Source: Isoetes taiwanensis
Lineage: Eukaryota; Streptophyta; Lycopodiopsida; Isoetales; Isoetaceae
NCBI GenBank assembly: GCA_021234155.1
Contig: JAJEKV010000020.1
Location: 19,087,018 to 19,151,017, forward strand
DNA length: 64,000 nucleotides
Direction of reading: 5' to 3'
The position numbers were made by a program, and so were the translations under genes. Each line of letters starts with the position of its first letter. The first letter of the stretch is position 1. This document shows positions 1 through 10,839 of this stretch, one piece after another. Below the pieces are notes generated by a model. It saw nothing but the letters and a program-made list of their open reading frames with translations. It was not told the DNA's origin and did not search any database.

Positions 1-302
1 CCATTAAAAAATTATCCAAGCAAAAAGGGATTACCTAAATTATTATGCAAAGAGGCGCTTTATAAAGAGATAATCTTTCATGCAAGGTCAGCATCTATCT
101 ATATCAAGCCAAGGCAGTGGGTCGGGCCGGGTCGAGAAATAGTATCGATCTAAAAAGGCAACAACCTTTGTAACAAAAAAGCTGACCTTTCAATAGAAAA
201 AGACAGCATGGACTATAAAGGGGGAAATTTGTCGGCCAGTAGATACGACCATCACTGCGGAAGTCCTGCAACCATGTTCGTTTCCAGTAAATCGACATTT
301 AC

Positions 303-1195
303 TGATACGATTGTGTAAGCTCCAGGCTTTATCTGCAAAACAAATATCAAGGAATAACGGAAATAAAAGCAAATCCACCCCTTAAGGGCAAATTTCACTA
401 CCCAACCAGGCTATCTTGAGCAAGAGAATCTCCGAGAAAGTGAATATTGGAATAGGAAAGGCTTAAAGGGAAAAACTAATTAGCCACTAGAGACTCCTCA
501 ATCTAGCAAATCACAAATTCAAGGAAAGATGGATTTATAAAGTAGGTTTAAGCAGGAATTCAGGTAACTCATAGGAATTGGAGGCTTATCCAAGCAGTCA
601 ATCCACTGCAATAGAGCACAACAGTAATTAATCTAGACAAGAAGATAGGATGGGATGTCATAAAGGTCCGGAATGGAATTGAACTAGTTGCAGATATGCA
701 GAGGAGCTGATCGGTGTTGGTCGACAATCCAAGTTCTCGGTCCAGAAGTTGGTCGCAGAAGGACTGTTTATACCAAGTTGTTGGTTCGCCATGTCGTTTC
801 TTGTCCATCCAGATGTTCGTCGTTGCTGCGTGCTGATGCTACTAGTTGTCCTCTTAACGATTGTCAATGCCTCTTATAAAAGTCTTAGAACCTTTTTGAA
901 AAGTTTAGATGCCTTATAATAGTTTTTAAGGGCTTGCATTGTTTTATGAAAAAGTGCCATATCTCTTACAATAGCTTTTGAAGGTCCACGCATTTATTAA
1001 ATTCTTGGCCTAATTTAATACCTATTTTTTAATAAAGGCCTTAACTATTAGCATTACGTAACCTTTGGGATTCTTAGCATAAGATATTTTGTTCCAAAGT
1101 TTGGCTTATTACATACAAGGTCTTGGCTTCCACTTCTTAACTTTCTTTCTCATCCTCTTGCTCCCATAGCTACTCCCCCGAACACCACCATATCA
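303..1195 (-). repeat. Left (3') LTR of element A
   Basis: About 890 bp, matching 6823-7670 over nearly its whole length. It begins TGATACGAT and ends ACCACCATATCA. On the minus strand the preceding polypurine tract abuts it at 1196, so this is the 3' LTR. Confidence 0.85.
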
Positions 1196-1818
1196 ATTCC
1201 TCCTCTTCCCGGGAACGATCATCCTCGATAAAGAAATTATATGGCAAATTTGACACAACTAAGTCTATGGTTGCAACCTTAGTTGAATCCACAACTAGAG
1301 ATTATCAAGTCCAGCCCTTTTAGGCTAAAAATTCACAAATTAATTATTGACAGGCTTTAAGGATATAAAAGGTCAAGATCATCGATTACCAAACTGATGC
1401 AACTACAAGATATTATACTAGATAATAAATACAGGATAAACTGGATCAAACAAGGATATCTCAAAACATCAGTTGACTGCAAAACTCAGAGTTTTTGGCT
1501 TATTGATTTGAAAAGAATAGTATTAGACAAGTATAAAGGTGTCGGTTAAAAGGGTAGCTCAATGCAACTGTAAGCACTGAAGAACACTCTCCAGCAACCA
1601 TCCAAATCTGGAAAAATTTAGGAAAAGGTTAATTCAAAAAAACCACTAGAGATCACACTCTAGCAACCATCCAAATATTAAGGTTCTGGCTTCAGGAATT
1701 GGCTTAAGGAAAGATCAAAATTTTGGCTACCTATGAACAAGGCTTATGACTCATAATATAATTAATATCCACTAATTATCATATGTAGCAACCTGGCAGA
1801 TCTGGTGTTCGTTGAAGT

Positions 1819-2162
1819 TGTCAAGGTTGCACCAAGAAAGGGAGAGAAGGGGATGCACACCAATATCCAAGAGCGCAAGCTCCCAAAACAAAGGCAAATT
1901 GGAATTGTATTCAATGATATATCAATACATAAAGTACAATGATATAAACAAAACGGTGATACTAAGAATAGTATTAGCCGTTCACCCACCGCCCACTAAT
2001 AACAGCCGTTACTTAGTTAGGTCGGTGCTTTCGATCTTGATAAAAGGTCGACTGCTCGGATTCCAAAGACTTCAAAGACCATCGTCTTCGAAAGTGCCGA
2101 AGTCGTTGCTTCAAAGACGCGTCTAGCAAGATGGTGGTCTCGATATCACATATATCTTGACA
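1819..2162 (-). repeat. 3' LTR of element B
   Basis: 344 bp with inverted ends TGTCAAG/CTTGACA, matching 3828-4053 and 5603-5929. The minus-strand purine tract next to it (2163 onward) marks it as the 3' LTR. Confidence 0.8.
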
Positions 2163-2248
2163 CTCCTCCTTGATGAGAGATCGCCATCTTCATGCTCAGC
2201 CTCCTCCTCCTGGAGATAAGATCTGAATCCTGTGGTCAAGACTGTCGC

Positions 2249-2857
2249 TTAATCAGGGTCATCTGAAAAGCTCACAAACGAAGTTTGCATGAAGAGATCA
2301 GCTCTATTCTCTCTGATAGGTAAATAGACCTGCTGATCAACCACTGTATCAGGAACAATAAGTCGATAGAGTTTGTCTTTGATATCCATAATTGTTTTGC
2401 CAAGAGGAACATGAAAATTATTTCCATGCATAACCTCGATATAGGCAATAGAACCATCAGATATGATTACTTCGTTAAGACTTATGGATTCAACAACCAT
2501 AAATGCAGCTACTCCAACAATGCTAGGTCGAAATTCTCCATGAAAATCAAACCTTAATACCTTCGCTTGACCTTGTTCAAGTGTTGCTAGAAGTAAAGAC
2601 TCAACTGCTCCTCCTTGCTTTGGAATCATGATCATATATGATGCATATTCAACTCCTTCACAATCAAGTGAATTAAGATCTCCTCCTTGATCTGGAAACA
2701 AAAAATAGTTGAGTGCTATAACAGGTGCTAGAAGTGTTGGAAGTGCTGTAAGTGTTGGAAGTTTCTGTAATCCGAACAGAAAAATCATTTGATCAGGTGT
2801 TAGAACCTGAGTGCCTCCTTGCATAAACGCCGCCAAAGTATCAGAAATGAATGCCAC
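2249..2857 (-). CDS. Unidentified second ORF of element B
   Basis: A 202-residue open frame, starting 15 bases after the gag ORF ends and on the same strand. I do not recognise a domain: no protease DSG, integrase HHCC or reverse transcriptase YVDD motif is present. The protein is fairly hydrophobic in its first third, then contains mixed strand-like segments. It lies where pol should be and ends about 90 bases before the 3' LTR. It may be captured host sequence, the residue of a pol region, or a chance long frame. No function is proposed. Confidence 0.4.
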   Translation of the reverse strand: MAFISDTLAAFMQGGTQVLTPDQMIFLFGLQKLPTLTALPTLLAPVIALNYFLFPDQGGDLNSLDCEGVEYASYMIMIPKQGGAVESLLLATLEQGQAKVLRFDFHGEFRPSIVGVAAFMVVESISLNEVIISDGSIAYIEVMHGNNFHVPLGKTIMDIKDKLYRLIVPDTVVDQQVYLPIRENRADLFMQTSFVSFSDDPD

Positions 2858-2871
2858 TTGATGAAGTGTTG

Positions 2872-3777
2872 CTACATTGCCTGAAAATTGGAGAGGAAGG
2901 CCACATCAAGATATCCTAGCACAATGGCTGAGGTATCTATTAATCCTTGCTTGGAAGGTGCTGGAACATCAGAAATTGGCATCCATTTATTGGGTGCTAC
3001 TACATCGTCTGATATCCAGAAAGTAGAAGGATCTAAATCCAGTACTTCATGCTTAATAGGAAGAGATAATCTGCTGCCAATGTGCTTCTCCTCCTCATCG
3101 TGCTCATCCCCATTTAGGGTAGTTTGAGTCTTTGAATGCCCTGTTGTAAAGAGAGTGGCATGATCATCTTTACCTGCATCTTGCCTAATCATGATCTCCT
3201 TCTTAATAGAAGTGATTGCTTGATGAAAGCCCATATCTTTGTCTTGCATGAAGCTACTGCACAAAGAATCAAATGCATTAGGTAGTGACCTAAGGAAGAA
3301 AAATAGTTGTATCGATTGTGAGATCTGATGCTCTTCTCCAAAAGCTTCAATCTGCTGGAAGGTGTGCTTCATGTGATTCGAGAACTCGTCAAGACTTTCA
3401 GCAGTCTCGTCCCAGCACATATCCATCACCTCTGCATACAAGTGCCCAATCTTATGGGTCTTTTGGTCATGCTTCTCAATGAGAGCATGCCACAAATTGT
3501 GGCTATTCTCTTGCTGGAACTCATCAAGGATAGAGTCAGCTAAGGAGATCCCGATATATGCCATCGCCTTGTCATCTCGGCGCTGCCAAGCATGCAAATT
3601 AGCAATATTCTTGGCATCCGGTACAGGTTCTTGGCCATTAACAATTCCCCAAACTCCTTCAGCCTTAAGAATGAGAGTCATTCTTCTCTTCCATTGCTGA
3701 AAACCTGTGCCATCGAAGATTTGAATCACATGACCGCCAAGGAAGGTAATCTGGTTGTAGCTTGCATCCTTCTCCAT
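2872..3777 (-). CDS. Copia-type Gag polyprotein of element B
   Basis: A 301-residue open frame. The N-terminal stretch with FDGTGFQQWKRRM (residues about 20-32) followed by GVWGIVNGQ is the hallmark start of Copia-family Gag (DUF4219/UBN2 type). The middle contains the helical core LWHALIEKHD and LRSLPNAFDSL. The ORF starts 39 bases from the primer site at 3816-3827, as expected for the first ORF on the minus strand. The usual CCHC zinc knuckle and the protease motif that normally follow are not seen; the tail contains a WISDD segment and then a stop. The frame has no internal stop, so it could still be translated. Function in capsid assembly is inferred from the family. Confidence 0.8.
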   Translation of the reverse strand: MEKDASYNQITFLGGHVIQIFDGTGFQQWKRRMTLILKAEGVWGIVNGQEPVPDAKNIANLHAWQRRDDKAMAYIGISLADSILDEFQQENSHNLWHALIEKHDQKTHKIGHLYAEVMDMCWDETAESLDEFSNHMKHTFQQIEAFGEEHQISQSIQLFFFLRSLPNAFDSLCSSFMQDKDMGFHQAITSIKKEIMIRQDAGKDDHATLFTTGHSKTQTTLNGDEHDEEEKHIGSRLSLPIKHEVLDLDPSTFWISDDVVAPNKWMPISDVPAPSKQGLIDTSAIVLGYLDVAFLSNFQAM

Positions 3778-3827
3778 TGCTGCGTTGATCTTGAATCAAT
3801 CTCAGCACACCTAGTGCTCTGATACCA

Positions 3828-4053
3828 TGTCAAGGTTGCACCAAGAAAGGGAGAGAAGGGGATGCACACCAATATCCGAGAGCGCAAGCTCCCAAAACAA
3901 AGGCAAATTAGAATTGTATTCAATGCTATATCAATACATGAAGTACAATGATATAAACAAAACGGTGATACTAAGAATAGTATTAGCCGTTCACCCACCG
4001 CCCACTAATAACAACTGTTACTTAGTTAGGTCGATGCTCAGTGCTGATAAGGT
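3828..4053 (-). repeat. Truncated middle LTR piece of element B
   Basis: Starts TGTCAAGG directly after the primer-site complement at 3816-3827. It follows the 1819 LTR until GCTGATAAGGT and then jumps to sequence that elsewhere (5971 onward) lies outside element B. This is therefore a broken 5' LTR. Confidence 0.75.
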
Positions 4054-4116
4054 CTTCTGGACTTGAGTTGGATTGTGCACAAAATAAGTCTGTCTCTTAG
4101 GCCTGACTTTTTCTTT
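4054..4116. repeat. 63-bp block duplicated at 5971-6033
   Basis: The segment CTTCTGGACTTGAGTTGG through to a run of T occurs here and again at 5971-6033, almost unchanged. At 5971 it lies outside element B, just right of its target duplication; here it is fused to the broken middle LTR. Both copies run into T-rich tracts and then diverge. Confidence 0.75.
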
Positions 4117-5602
4117 TTTTCTCCCCTTTTTTTTTTTTTAAATCTGCATATTCCATTTATTGGGAGAAGCAATAATATTGTACGTGTACAGTTTACATGG
4201 TTGTAATAACCAAATTAACCAGTACTGGAAGTTTTGTATAACCACAATGCAAACTAACTTAAGTTATTATGCATAAGCATGGCCACGTAAGTTATATGAC
4301 CATGGATATTATTCAGTCCCTCCAAAAATAAGATTTAGGGGATGGAGCAGGTCGTCGTTATAATCTATGGGCATATCTAGGCTTTTCACCAAGAAAATAA
4401 AGCCTTTGAAAATATACCCCCTTTTTTTCTAACCTTTGAATTGATGGAATCTCTGGATCGTGAATGCAGCCGAAAGCATTGATGCCACGTTCTAGGGTTC
4501 TGACCAAGGGTGATATCCGGTCGATTCCCTGCACTGCCATGCCGCCATTCTTGATGACTAATTTATTTCCCAAGGTAAAGCACTGATTTGCAAAACAGAA
4601 TTTCTGAAAACCCTAACATGCAGAGTTCATGCTGCCGCTATGCAGTATTACTAGCGCATGTTCTTTGGTTTTTTTTGCATGTGGCCTACAAGACTTGCTG
4701 CATGCAAGCACGAATGCACCAGACTTCATTTGTTTCTGCAAGAAAATGGTCTTGTACCCAATTCGAATTATTTGCCAGCTCCATTTTGTGTCGGTGTCTG
4801 CAAGCACAGATGCATCAAAATGATTTCTTCTGCCAGATATGGACCTCTTCTCCAATTTCGAATTTTGTTTCATGGAGTACTTATGGCAATATGCCCATCA
4901 TGTTTGCTACTTGGCATAAAAGGGTTATTTCTCGGATCAGAAAAACCTACTATATGGCCCATTCAAATTTGTGAAGCAAAAGGCTACAATCCAGGTCTAC
5001 AACACAGGTCTGTATATATCTAAACAGGTCTCTAAATGTTTCATTTGTGGGACATAATAATAGGCTGATGCAAGAACAACATAATAGCTGGAATATGGCA
5101 TATTAAATCGATCTCTGATTTTTAAGACAGGTTCTAAGAATACTGAGATTAATATTAACCATATGGATAGAAAAATGGCCAATAGAATCCATATGGGAGC
5201 AGATAACAGGCCAATACAATTTGATTGATATACCCGAGTAATAGATTAGTAATCTACTCTGTTGTATTTTTGATATGGAGTATAAAATTAGGCAGTGGCT
5301 CTGGTTTATTAAATTGGTTGTTACTATCTCTTGTATATGAAATACTTGGACTGTACATACTTAGTAGATTGTCAGATATCAAGAGCAAAGGGTACATTAG
5401 GTGAGGGGCGAAGAGCCAAGAATCACCTAATGTACCTTTTGGCCCTTGGGTCGTTACCGAGTCTATCGCTAACGTTCTCATGATTGGCTGCAGGTACGTG
5501 GTGATTCTTCTCCTAATGTATCTTCTTTGATGTTATGGTGTGTGGTCGGTCGAAACGGATGTACTAGGTCTAAAAGAATCAATCTAATGGATGGATTTAA
5601 TC
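4117..5602. other. Unassigned DNA between two LTR pieces of element B
   Basis: Begins with a T-rich tract (about 4110-4140), which could be the A-tail of a minus-strand retroposon. It contains only short, unconvincing open frames. One strong stem-loop is present at 5388-5440. No gene is recognised. Confidence 0.5.
5388..5440. repeat. Stem-loop with 15-17 bp arms
   Basis: The arm AAGGGTACATTAGGTGA and its near-perfect reverse complement TCACCTAATGTACCTT are separated by about 17 bases. Nothing else about it is recognisable. Confidence 0.6.
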
Positions 5603-5929
5603 TGCACCAAGAAAGGGAGAGAAGGGGATGCACACCAATATCCGAGAGCGCAAGCTCCCAAAACAAAGGCAAATTAGAATTGTATTCAATGCTATATCAA
5701 TACATGAAGTACAATGATATAAACAAAACGGTGATACTAAGAATAGTATTAGCCGTTCACCCACCGCCCACTAATAACAGCCGTTACTTAGTTAGGTCGG
5801 TGCTCAGTGCTGATAAGGTGCTGACTCTATTCAGTTCAGCACTTTCTCAGCACCACTGTGCTGAGTGCTGAGTCGTTGCTTCAGCACGTCTAGCAAGATG
5901 GTGGTCTCGATATCACATATATCTTGACA
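5603..5929 (-). repeat. Right LTR piece of element B carrying the outer boundary
   Basis: Matches the other B LTRs from TGCACCAAG onward and retains the final CTTGACA, followed by the GAAGT target duplication. The first nine LTR bases are missing and replaced by unrelated sequence. Confidence 0.75.
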
Positions 5930-6029
5930 GAAGTAGGAAGCGAGGTCGAAGATATTTTGGAACAGTGGTTCTTCTGGACTTGAGTTGGATTGTGCACAAA
6001 ATAAGTCTATCTCTTAGGCCTGACTTTTT

Positions 6030-6808
6030 CTTTAATTTTTTTTTTTTGAGAGAGAAAGAAGCTTTTTAGTCATTAATTATAGAAAACAATTACATAATGT
6101 CATAGGCATCTCCAAAGAGATAGGCCATAAAATTTAAGCTAAAAGTATTTAAGAGTAGCTTAAAATAGCAGAAGATGAGCAAAATAATATAGTTCAATAA
6201 CTTTGGATCCGATGAGATTTGTGTAAGAAGAATCCTGAGATCCCAATCGATTGAGTTTTTTCTTTAATTTCTACGGAAGCTTCCTTTACTGTATGCCTAC
6301 TGCATCTCTTTAATTTAAAACTCTATCTGCAAATTCTCAATAACAATTTTGCCAATCTGCCAATAGATCATTCTCATCCTGCTTATGCTGGCTTGCTTCT
6401 TAGATTGAATTCTCTCTTGCAGTAGACTGCAAGCTAACGTGCATATTCTTTGATCTTATTTGACTACATCAAATTGCTACAAGTTTCCAAAGAACTTAAA
6501 ACTGTTGATCTAGTTACTCAGACCGTCTTTTGAACTCTAGCTATTCTATTTTTCCATTAAAAAGTTTATGTCAGACATTCAAGCTCCGTTCACATGTCCC
6601 TAAAAATTCAGAGAATGCCGATCTCTTCATCACAAAACAACGATTATTCCAAGAAAATAACTGCTTTACAGGCTAACTGAATGCATCAATTCCTCAATCA
6701 ATAGAAACTGCTAGATAAATCCATCCATGCTCCAGAATTTCAAAACTAGTTCTAGTTTCCAAAACTGTAAGTCTAGATTCCACAAATCCTAGAAAAACCG
6801 AAACCATG
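6030..6808. other. Element A internal region with a possible minus-strand LINE tail
   Basis: A T-rich run at about 6030-6046 is followed by GAGAGAGAAAGAAGC and a stretch resembling, on the minus strand, the end of a plant LINE before its A-tail. Up to the primer site at 6809 no coding region is recognisable. Confidence 0.3.
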
Positions 6809-6822
6809 CTCTGATACCAATT

Positions 6823-7670
6823 TGATACGATCCTAGGCTTTATCTGCAAAACAAATATCAAGGAATAAAGGAAATAAAAGCAAATCCACCCCTTAAGGGC
6901 AAAATTCACTACCCAACCAGGCTATCTTGAGCAAGAGAATCTCCGAGAAAGTGAATATTGGAATAGGAAAGGCTTAAAGGGAAAAACTAATTAGCCACTA
7001 GAGACTCCTCAATCTAGCAAATCACAAATTCAAGGAAAGATGGATTTATAAAGTAGGTTTAAGCAGGAATTCAGGTAACTTATAGGAATTGGAGGCTTAT
7101 CCAAGCAGTCAATCCACTGCAATAGAGCACAACAGTAATTATCTAGACAAGGATGTCATAAAGGTTTGGAATGGAATTGAACTAGTTGCAGATATTCAGA
7201 GGAGTTGATCGATATTGGTCGCCAATCCAAGTTCTCAGTCCAGAAGTTGGTCGTAGAAGCACTGTTTATGCCAAGTTGTTGGTTCGCCATGTCATTCCTT
7301 GACCACCCAGATGTTCGACTTTGTTGCCTGCTGATGCTCCTAGTTGTCCTCTTAAGGATTGTCAATGCATCTTATAAAAGTCTTAGAACCTTTTTGAAAA
7401 GGTTCGATGCCTTATAATAGTTCTTAAAGCCTTGCCTTGTTTTATGGAAAAGTGTTGTATCCCCTTACAATAGCTTTTGAAGGTCCACACATTTATTAAA
7501 GGTCTTGGCCTAATTTAATACTTATCTTTTAATAAAGGCCTTAACTATTAGCGTTACGTGACCATTGGGATTTTTAGCATAAGATATTTTATTCCAAAGT
7601 TTGGCTTATTACATACAAGGTCTTGGCTTCTCTTGCTCTCATAGCCACTTCCCCGAGCACCACCATATCA
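6823..7670 (-). repeat. Right (5') LTR of element A
   Basis: About 850 bp, the partner of 303-1195. The tRNA-Met primer-binding complement lies at 6809-6820, separated from the LTR end by two or three bases, which is the normal arrangement for a 5' LTR on the minus strand. Confidence 0.85.
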
Positions 7671-7675
7671 TTTAC

Positions 7676-8820
7676 AGCTCTGAGATCTTTAGAAGCCCGA
7701 ATCTTCCAGAGTTAAATTGTTGCTGCCTCCTTGGATAAAGCCTGAGATTGAATCCCGTTTCCATCCACTACTTCTATAAAGTCTATTCAAAGCCTGCTGT
7801 AAATCAATTGATCGTAGACAAAAGTGAAATAAGTTGTGATCAATTCTTGATACCTGAGCCAGATTTGGAAATTGCCTTAGCCTTGTGGATCCGGTTGGAC
7901 GGATATTTAGTGCTCCCATATGAATTAAAAGTAATCTTGCTCTTGTATGTGGCTGAATTGTTAATGATAGAGCTCTTGAATGCTTTAAAGTTCCATAATA
8001 CGTATCAAAAACTTAAGTGATATAGACATTAGACAAAACCTAAGCCTTGCGATTGACACGTGGCAGATACGGCGGTATGTACGCACGTGGCATATCCACT
8101 ATCAATTATGTAATGTATAAATCGACATGTGCCTTAAATCATCATTTATATAAATGTATGAATCATTATGGGATTAAAGTATTAAATTAACACATGGTTT
8201 ATTTGGTATAGATTACGATGGATTTGTATTGAAATGTGCCTTATTTCATTTATGAGAATGATTCTAAATGATTATTATACCTATTATATTATTATATTAA
8301 TAATACTTGATATTATTTACATGTGGCTTCAAATACGAACATGTGACAAAAGGAAGGCAATGACATATGTCAATGGTCTAGATAGACTTCGTTTCAACAA
8401 TTGCCTATGAAAGATATATACATTATATGTGGCTTAGAATGCAAACAGATGGCGTAAAAATAGCCTTTAATTAATGACACGTGTCGACTATCTAAAGGGA
8501 CTTCCATCCTATAAATAGAAGACGTTTGTATCATTTTATCACATTGAAAGCAATTAAAGTATTAATGTGAGTGCTTTGCCCTTGCTTCATTCCTTGCATT
8601 CAAGGTACATATTTTGCCAATGTGTTACATTGTTGAAGTTTTAAAATTAGCTATGGTATTATCCATCAATCATTATGTACATACATGTAGAAATGTTGCT
8701 CACGTGATTGTATATATATTGATCGATTTTGATGGGGAGTCAGGAAATAGAAATGTTAGCCACCGCAATAAATTTCTTATATATATAATGACTTAGCCAT
8801 GTCCCCTTCCCACAATAATG
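7676..8820. other. AT-rich unassigned stretch
   Basis: An open frame at 7748-8020 (90 residues, plus strand) resembles no known protein. A TATA-like TATAAATA near 8510 with several CACGTGGC-like motifs between 8050 and 8340 gives the look of a decayed LTR or promoter. No second LTR copy or primer site was found. Confidence 0.3.
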
Positions 8821-8850
8821 TATACAAGCCTACTGAGGTAGGCTTGTATA
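8821..8850. repeat. Perfect 13-bp palindrome with 4-base loop
   Basis: TATACAAGCCTAC, loop TGAG, then its exact reverse complement. A similar motif with the same CATACAAGCCTAC core and a nearby GGCCATGTCACC occurs near 54840-54880, so it may belong to a dispersed repeat. Confidence 0.7.
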
Positions 8851-8919
8851 GTGACGTGGCCTAAAAATATACGTATTTATGCTATATATTCTAAGGAATC
8901 TCACACAAATATTTTAGTC

Positions 8920-9112
8920 ATCCTGGCAACAGTTTTTTCCCAGGTGGTTTTTAATCTGGGCCGGGGTGATTATGTTTTATTGAGTTTGTAAGGGCTTCGG
9001 CCCATGTTCTGGTAAGGGACTTCGGTCCCGTCTTGTACTTGTGGTCCCATAGCCCGATTGGGCTCCGTGGACGTTAAAAGTTTCTTCCTTCCTTCCTTCC
9101 TTCCTACTTGCC
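8920..9112 (+). repeat. Possible LINE/RTE 3' end with (TTCC)n tail
   Basis: A short region with small stem-loops (GGGCTTCGGCCC, GGGACTTCGGTCCC) ends in several TTCC units at about 9088-9110. Small hairpins followed by a short tandem tail are typical of some non-LTR retrotransposon 3' ends. No coding part is attached, so the call is tentative. Confidence 0.3.
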
Positions 9113-9399
9113 ATAAATACGTATGGGCTTAACTTTTTGGCATACACGTGTCAAGGGACAAAAAAATAGCTTCAAACAAAAAGAAATCGTGTTGAGGCCA
9201 GAAAAATAGCTTAAATAGCTTCAAACAAATTGGGCCAGAAAGAGTAGGTTCAAACAAATTAGGTGCAAATAAAAATTGTATCTGCATTATATACATTGCG
9301 AAAGGACAAATATTATACACATTGTGAAACAAACAGATTATGTTATGTTAATAATTAACATAACAAATTAGTGTGGGACTTTAACAGATTTAGTTATTT

Positions 9400-9465
9400 A
9401 ATGGCTCAAGTGTTAATGGGTCGAGTGTGATCATTGGATCACAGAATAAGGGCCAGAATATACCA
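9400..9465 (-). repeat. Dispersed repeat, inverted copy of 39117-39182
   Basis: About 60 bases around GGATCACAGAATAAGGGCC match, in reverse complement, the segment near 39117-39182. The family is not identified. Confidence 0.6.
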
Positions 9466-9490
9466 AATCGAGGTCAGAAGATTTTGCACC

Positions 9491-9673
9491 TCACACCCAT
9501 GTATAGCACAATGCCCCCCATACTCCATGATACTCCATGAATACATATGCAAGCACTAAGCAGATGAGAATGAAACCCATGACAATTGCGATATAAAGCA
9601 GAGACCTAACTTTCTTGCCTCGGCCACTCCCATCTCCCATTAACATAGGGGAGGGTGTCCATTGGCTGCGCAC
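9491..9673 (-). CDS. Hypothetical small membrane protein or fragment
   Basis: A 60-residue frame with a basic N-terminal half (GDGSGRGKKVRS) followed by one strong hydrophobic segment (about 20 residues) and a short tail. The layout is that of a type II signal anchor, as at the start of Golgi enzymes. No second exon is visible and a stop lies just upstream. It could be the first exon of a decayed gene or a chance frame. Confidence 0.25.
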   Translation of the reverse strand: MRSQWTPSPMLMGDGSGRGKKVRSLLYIAIVMGFILICLVLAYVFMEYHGVWGALCYTWV

Positions 9674-10345
9674 TTAAGCCCGAAATTGCAATGGCTGCCA
9701 CATACGGATCCCAATGGCTATAGATGCCACAAGAAGGCGTGCCCAATGAGATAGGCTATATTGCAAGCCTGGTAACATGGCAATTAGGCAGAGTCATTTT
9801 AAGTTATAAGATGCCAAAGTTTGGGTGGTATTGGTACCACCAAGGCTGAGGTGGTGTCCACATAGGATATCAGGCAGCCCATTGAAGGTTGCAACGAGTA
9901 CATGGCACAAAATTGAAAAAAAACCCAACTTCTTTTTGAAAAATCATGACCAATGTGTTAAATCAATCTTAGATTTACCAAAAACATCTGAAATCATTCT
10001 TGGATTTACAGAGTTATCAACAAATTTATCAGTACAATCAAAAGAAAGTTAAAGCCTTGTAATTAGCTCTGCATCTCAGCTTTTGAATTCGCTCAAGCGT
10101 TTCATTGCCATTTTGGACACTTGGAACCTCTATGAGTTGACAAATTACATAACTGGAGAAAGAAAGCACTGTAAATGCTGTAAGTAAACAAACCCCTCTG
10201 TGCAGGCTTTACTTTACAATAGGAATCTTTTTTGTGACTTGCAGAATGACCAATATAAGTACATAACATATCAAAATTTACTAATAAATAAGAAGTTAAC
10301 AGCAATATATTGAGCCGTAGAAATGTGTAATTCCTGTAATACTTA

Positions 10346-10811
10346 CTGAGCGCTTGTTATTCTTTCCTTTACTCCAGCTGACAAGTCCCCCTTCGGAAAC
10401 ACAACATACTTCGTATCTAAGAACATAGCAACCATTTAATAATGTGATATATTTACTAAGAACTTAGATTGATAAAAGGGATCTGATTTAAAATACCTTG
10501 TTTCAAGGCATGATTGATTTTCCCACCAGATTCTCAATTTGTTCATTTGAGAAGGCGACCACTTTGCAATCTGTAGAACTCAGACTATGGCGCATGTTCA
10601 TTGCGCAATCATGCCTCCATCTCTTACTCATAAAAGATGGTAAGATGGTAGCGAACATGTCATGTAAGAAGCAAGAAGCAGCTTTTCCCATGTGAACAAC
10701 TAATCCAAAGTGACGCTTTTGTAAACATGAGAAAGTCTCCATGTAAACAACTAATGCAACAATAGACCATCTTCGTCGAAACTTATACAAACCCTTTATA
10801 GTTTCATACAA
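10346..10811 (-). pseudogene. Possible exon remnants of an unidentified minus-strand gene
   Basis: The minus-strand frame 10503-10811 (102 residues) and a second segment near 10346-10430 have coding-like composition. The second contains YVVFPKGDLSAGVKERITSA and ends at a GTAAGT donor-like site. I cannot name the protein, and the join between the two is not established. Confidence 0.25.
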
Positions 10812-10839
10812 ATGATTGATCTAGAGCCATTTCGTCTTG

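Larger units (their letters stand above)
1819..5929 (-). mobile_element. Copia-type gag-only LTR element B, nested in A and rearranged
   Basis: The left LTR (1819-2162) begins TGTCAAGG and ends CTTGACA, and is preceded by GAAGT (1814-1818). The rightmost LTR piece ends CTTGACA at 5929 and is followed by the same GAAGT (5930-5934), so the outer limits are those of one insertion inside A. A primer-site complement (3816-3827) directly abuts a second LTR start at 3828, and a minus-strand purine tract follows 2162. There are three LTR pieces instead of two: the middle one (3828-4053) is cut short and the right one (from 5603) lacks its first nine bases. About 1.5 kb of other DNA lies between them. 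Coding consists of a Copia-type gag and one unidentified ORF; no protease, integrase or reverse transcriptase is visible. Confidence 0.75.
303..7670 (-). mobile_element. LTR retrotransposon A, complete outer element with nested insert
   Basis: Two direct LTRs (303-1195 and 6823-7670) both begin TGATACGAT and end CCATATCA. They are flanked by the same 5-bp target duplication TTTAC (298-302 and 7671-7675). Just inside the right LTR, 6809-6820 is the reverse complement of TGGTATCAGAGC, the initiator-Met tRNA primer site of many plant LTR elements. Just inside the left LTR, 1196-1212 reads on the minus strand as a purine tract. Both signals put the element on the minus strand. I see no gag or pol that can be assigned to A itself; the only retrotransposon coding inside lies within nested element B. 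A is thus either non-autonomous or has lost its coding region. The LTRs differ by scattered substitutions and indels, so the insertion is not recent. Confidence 0.85.

Noticed and set aside
1812-2126. 104-residue plus-strand ORF (also at 3827 and 5527)
   Set aside because: These three similar ORFs are antisense translations of the LTR of element B, not a gene family.
9088-9112. TTCC tract as a regulatory element
   Set aside because: A simple microsatellite, more likely a retroposon tail or slippage product.
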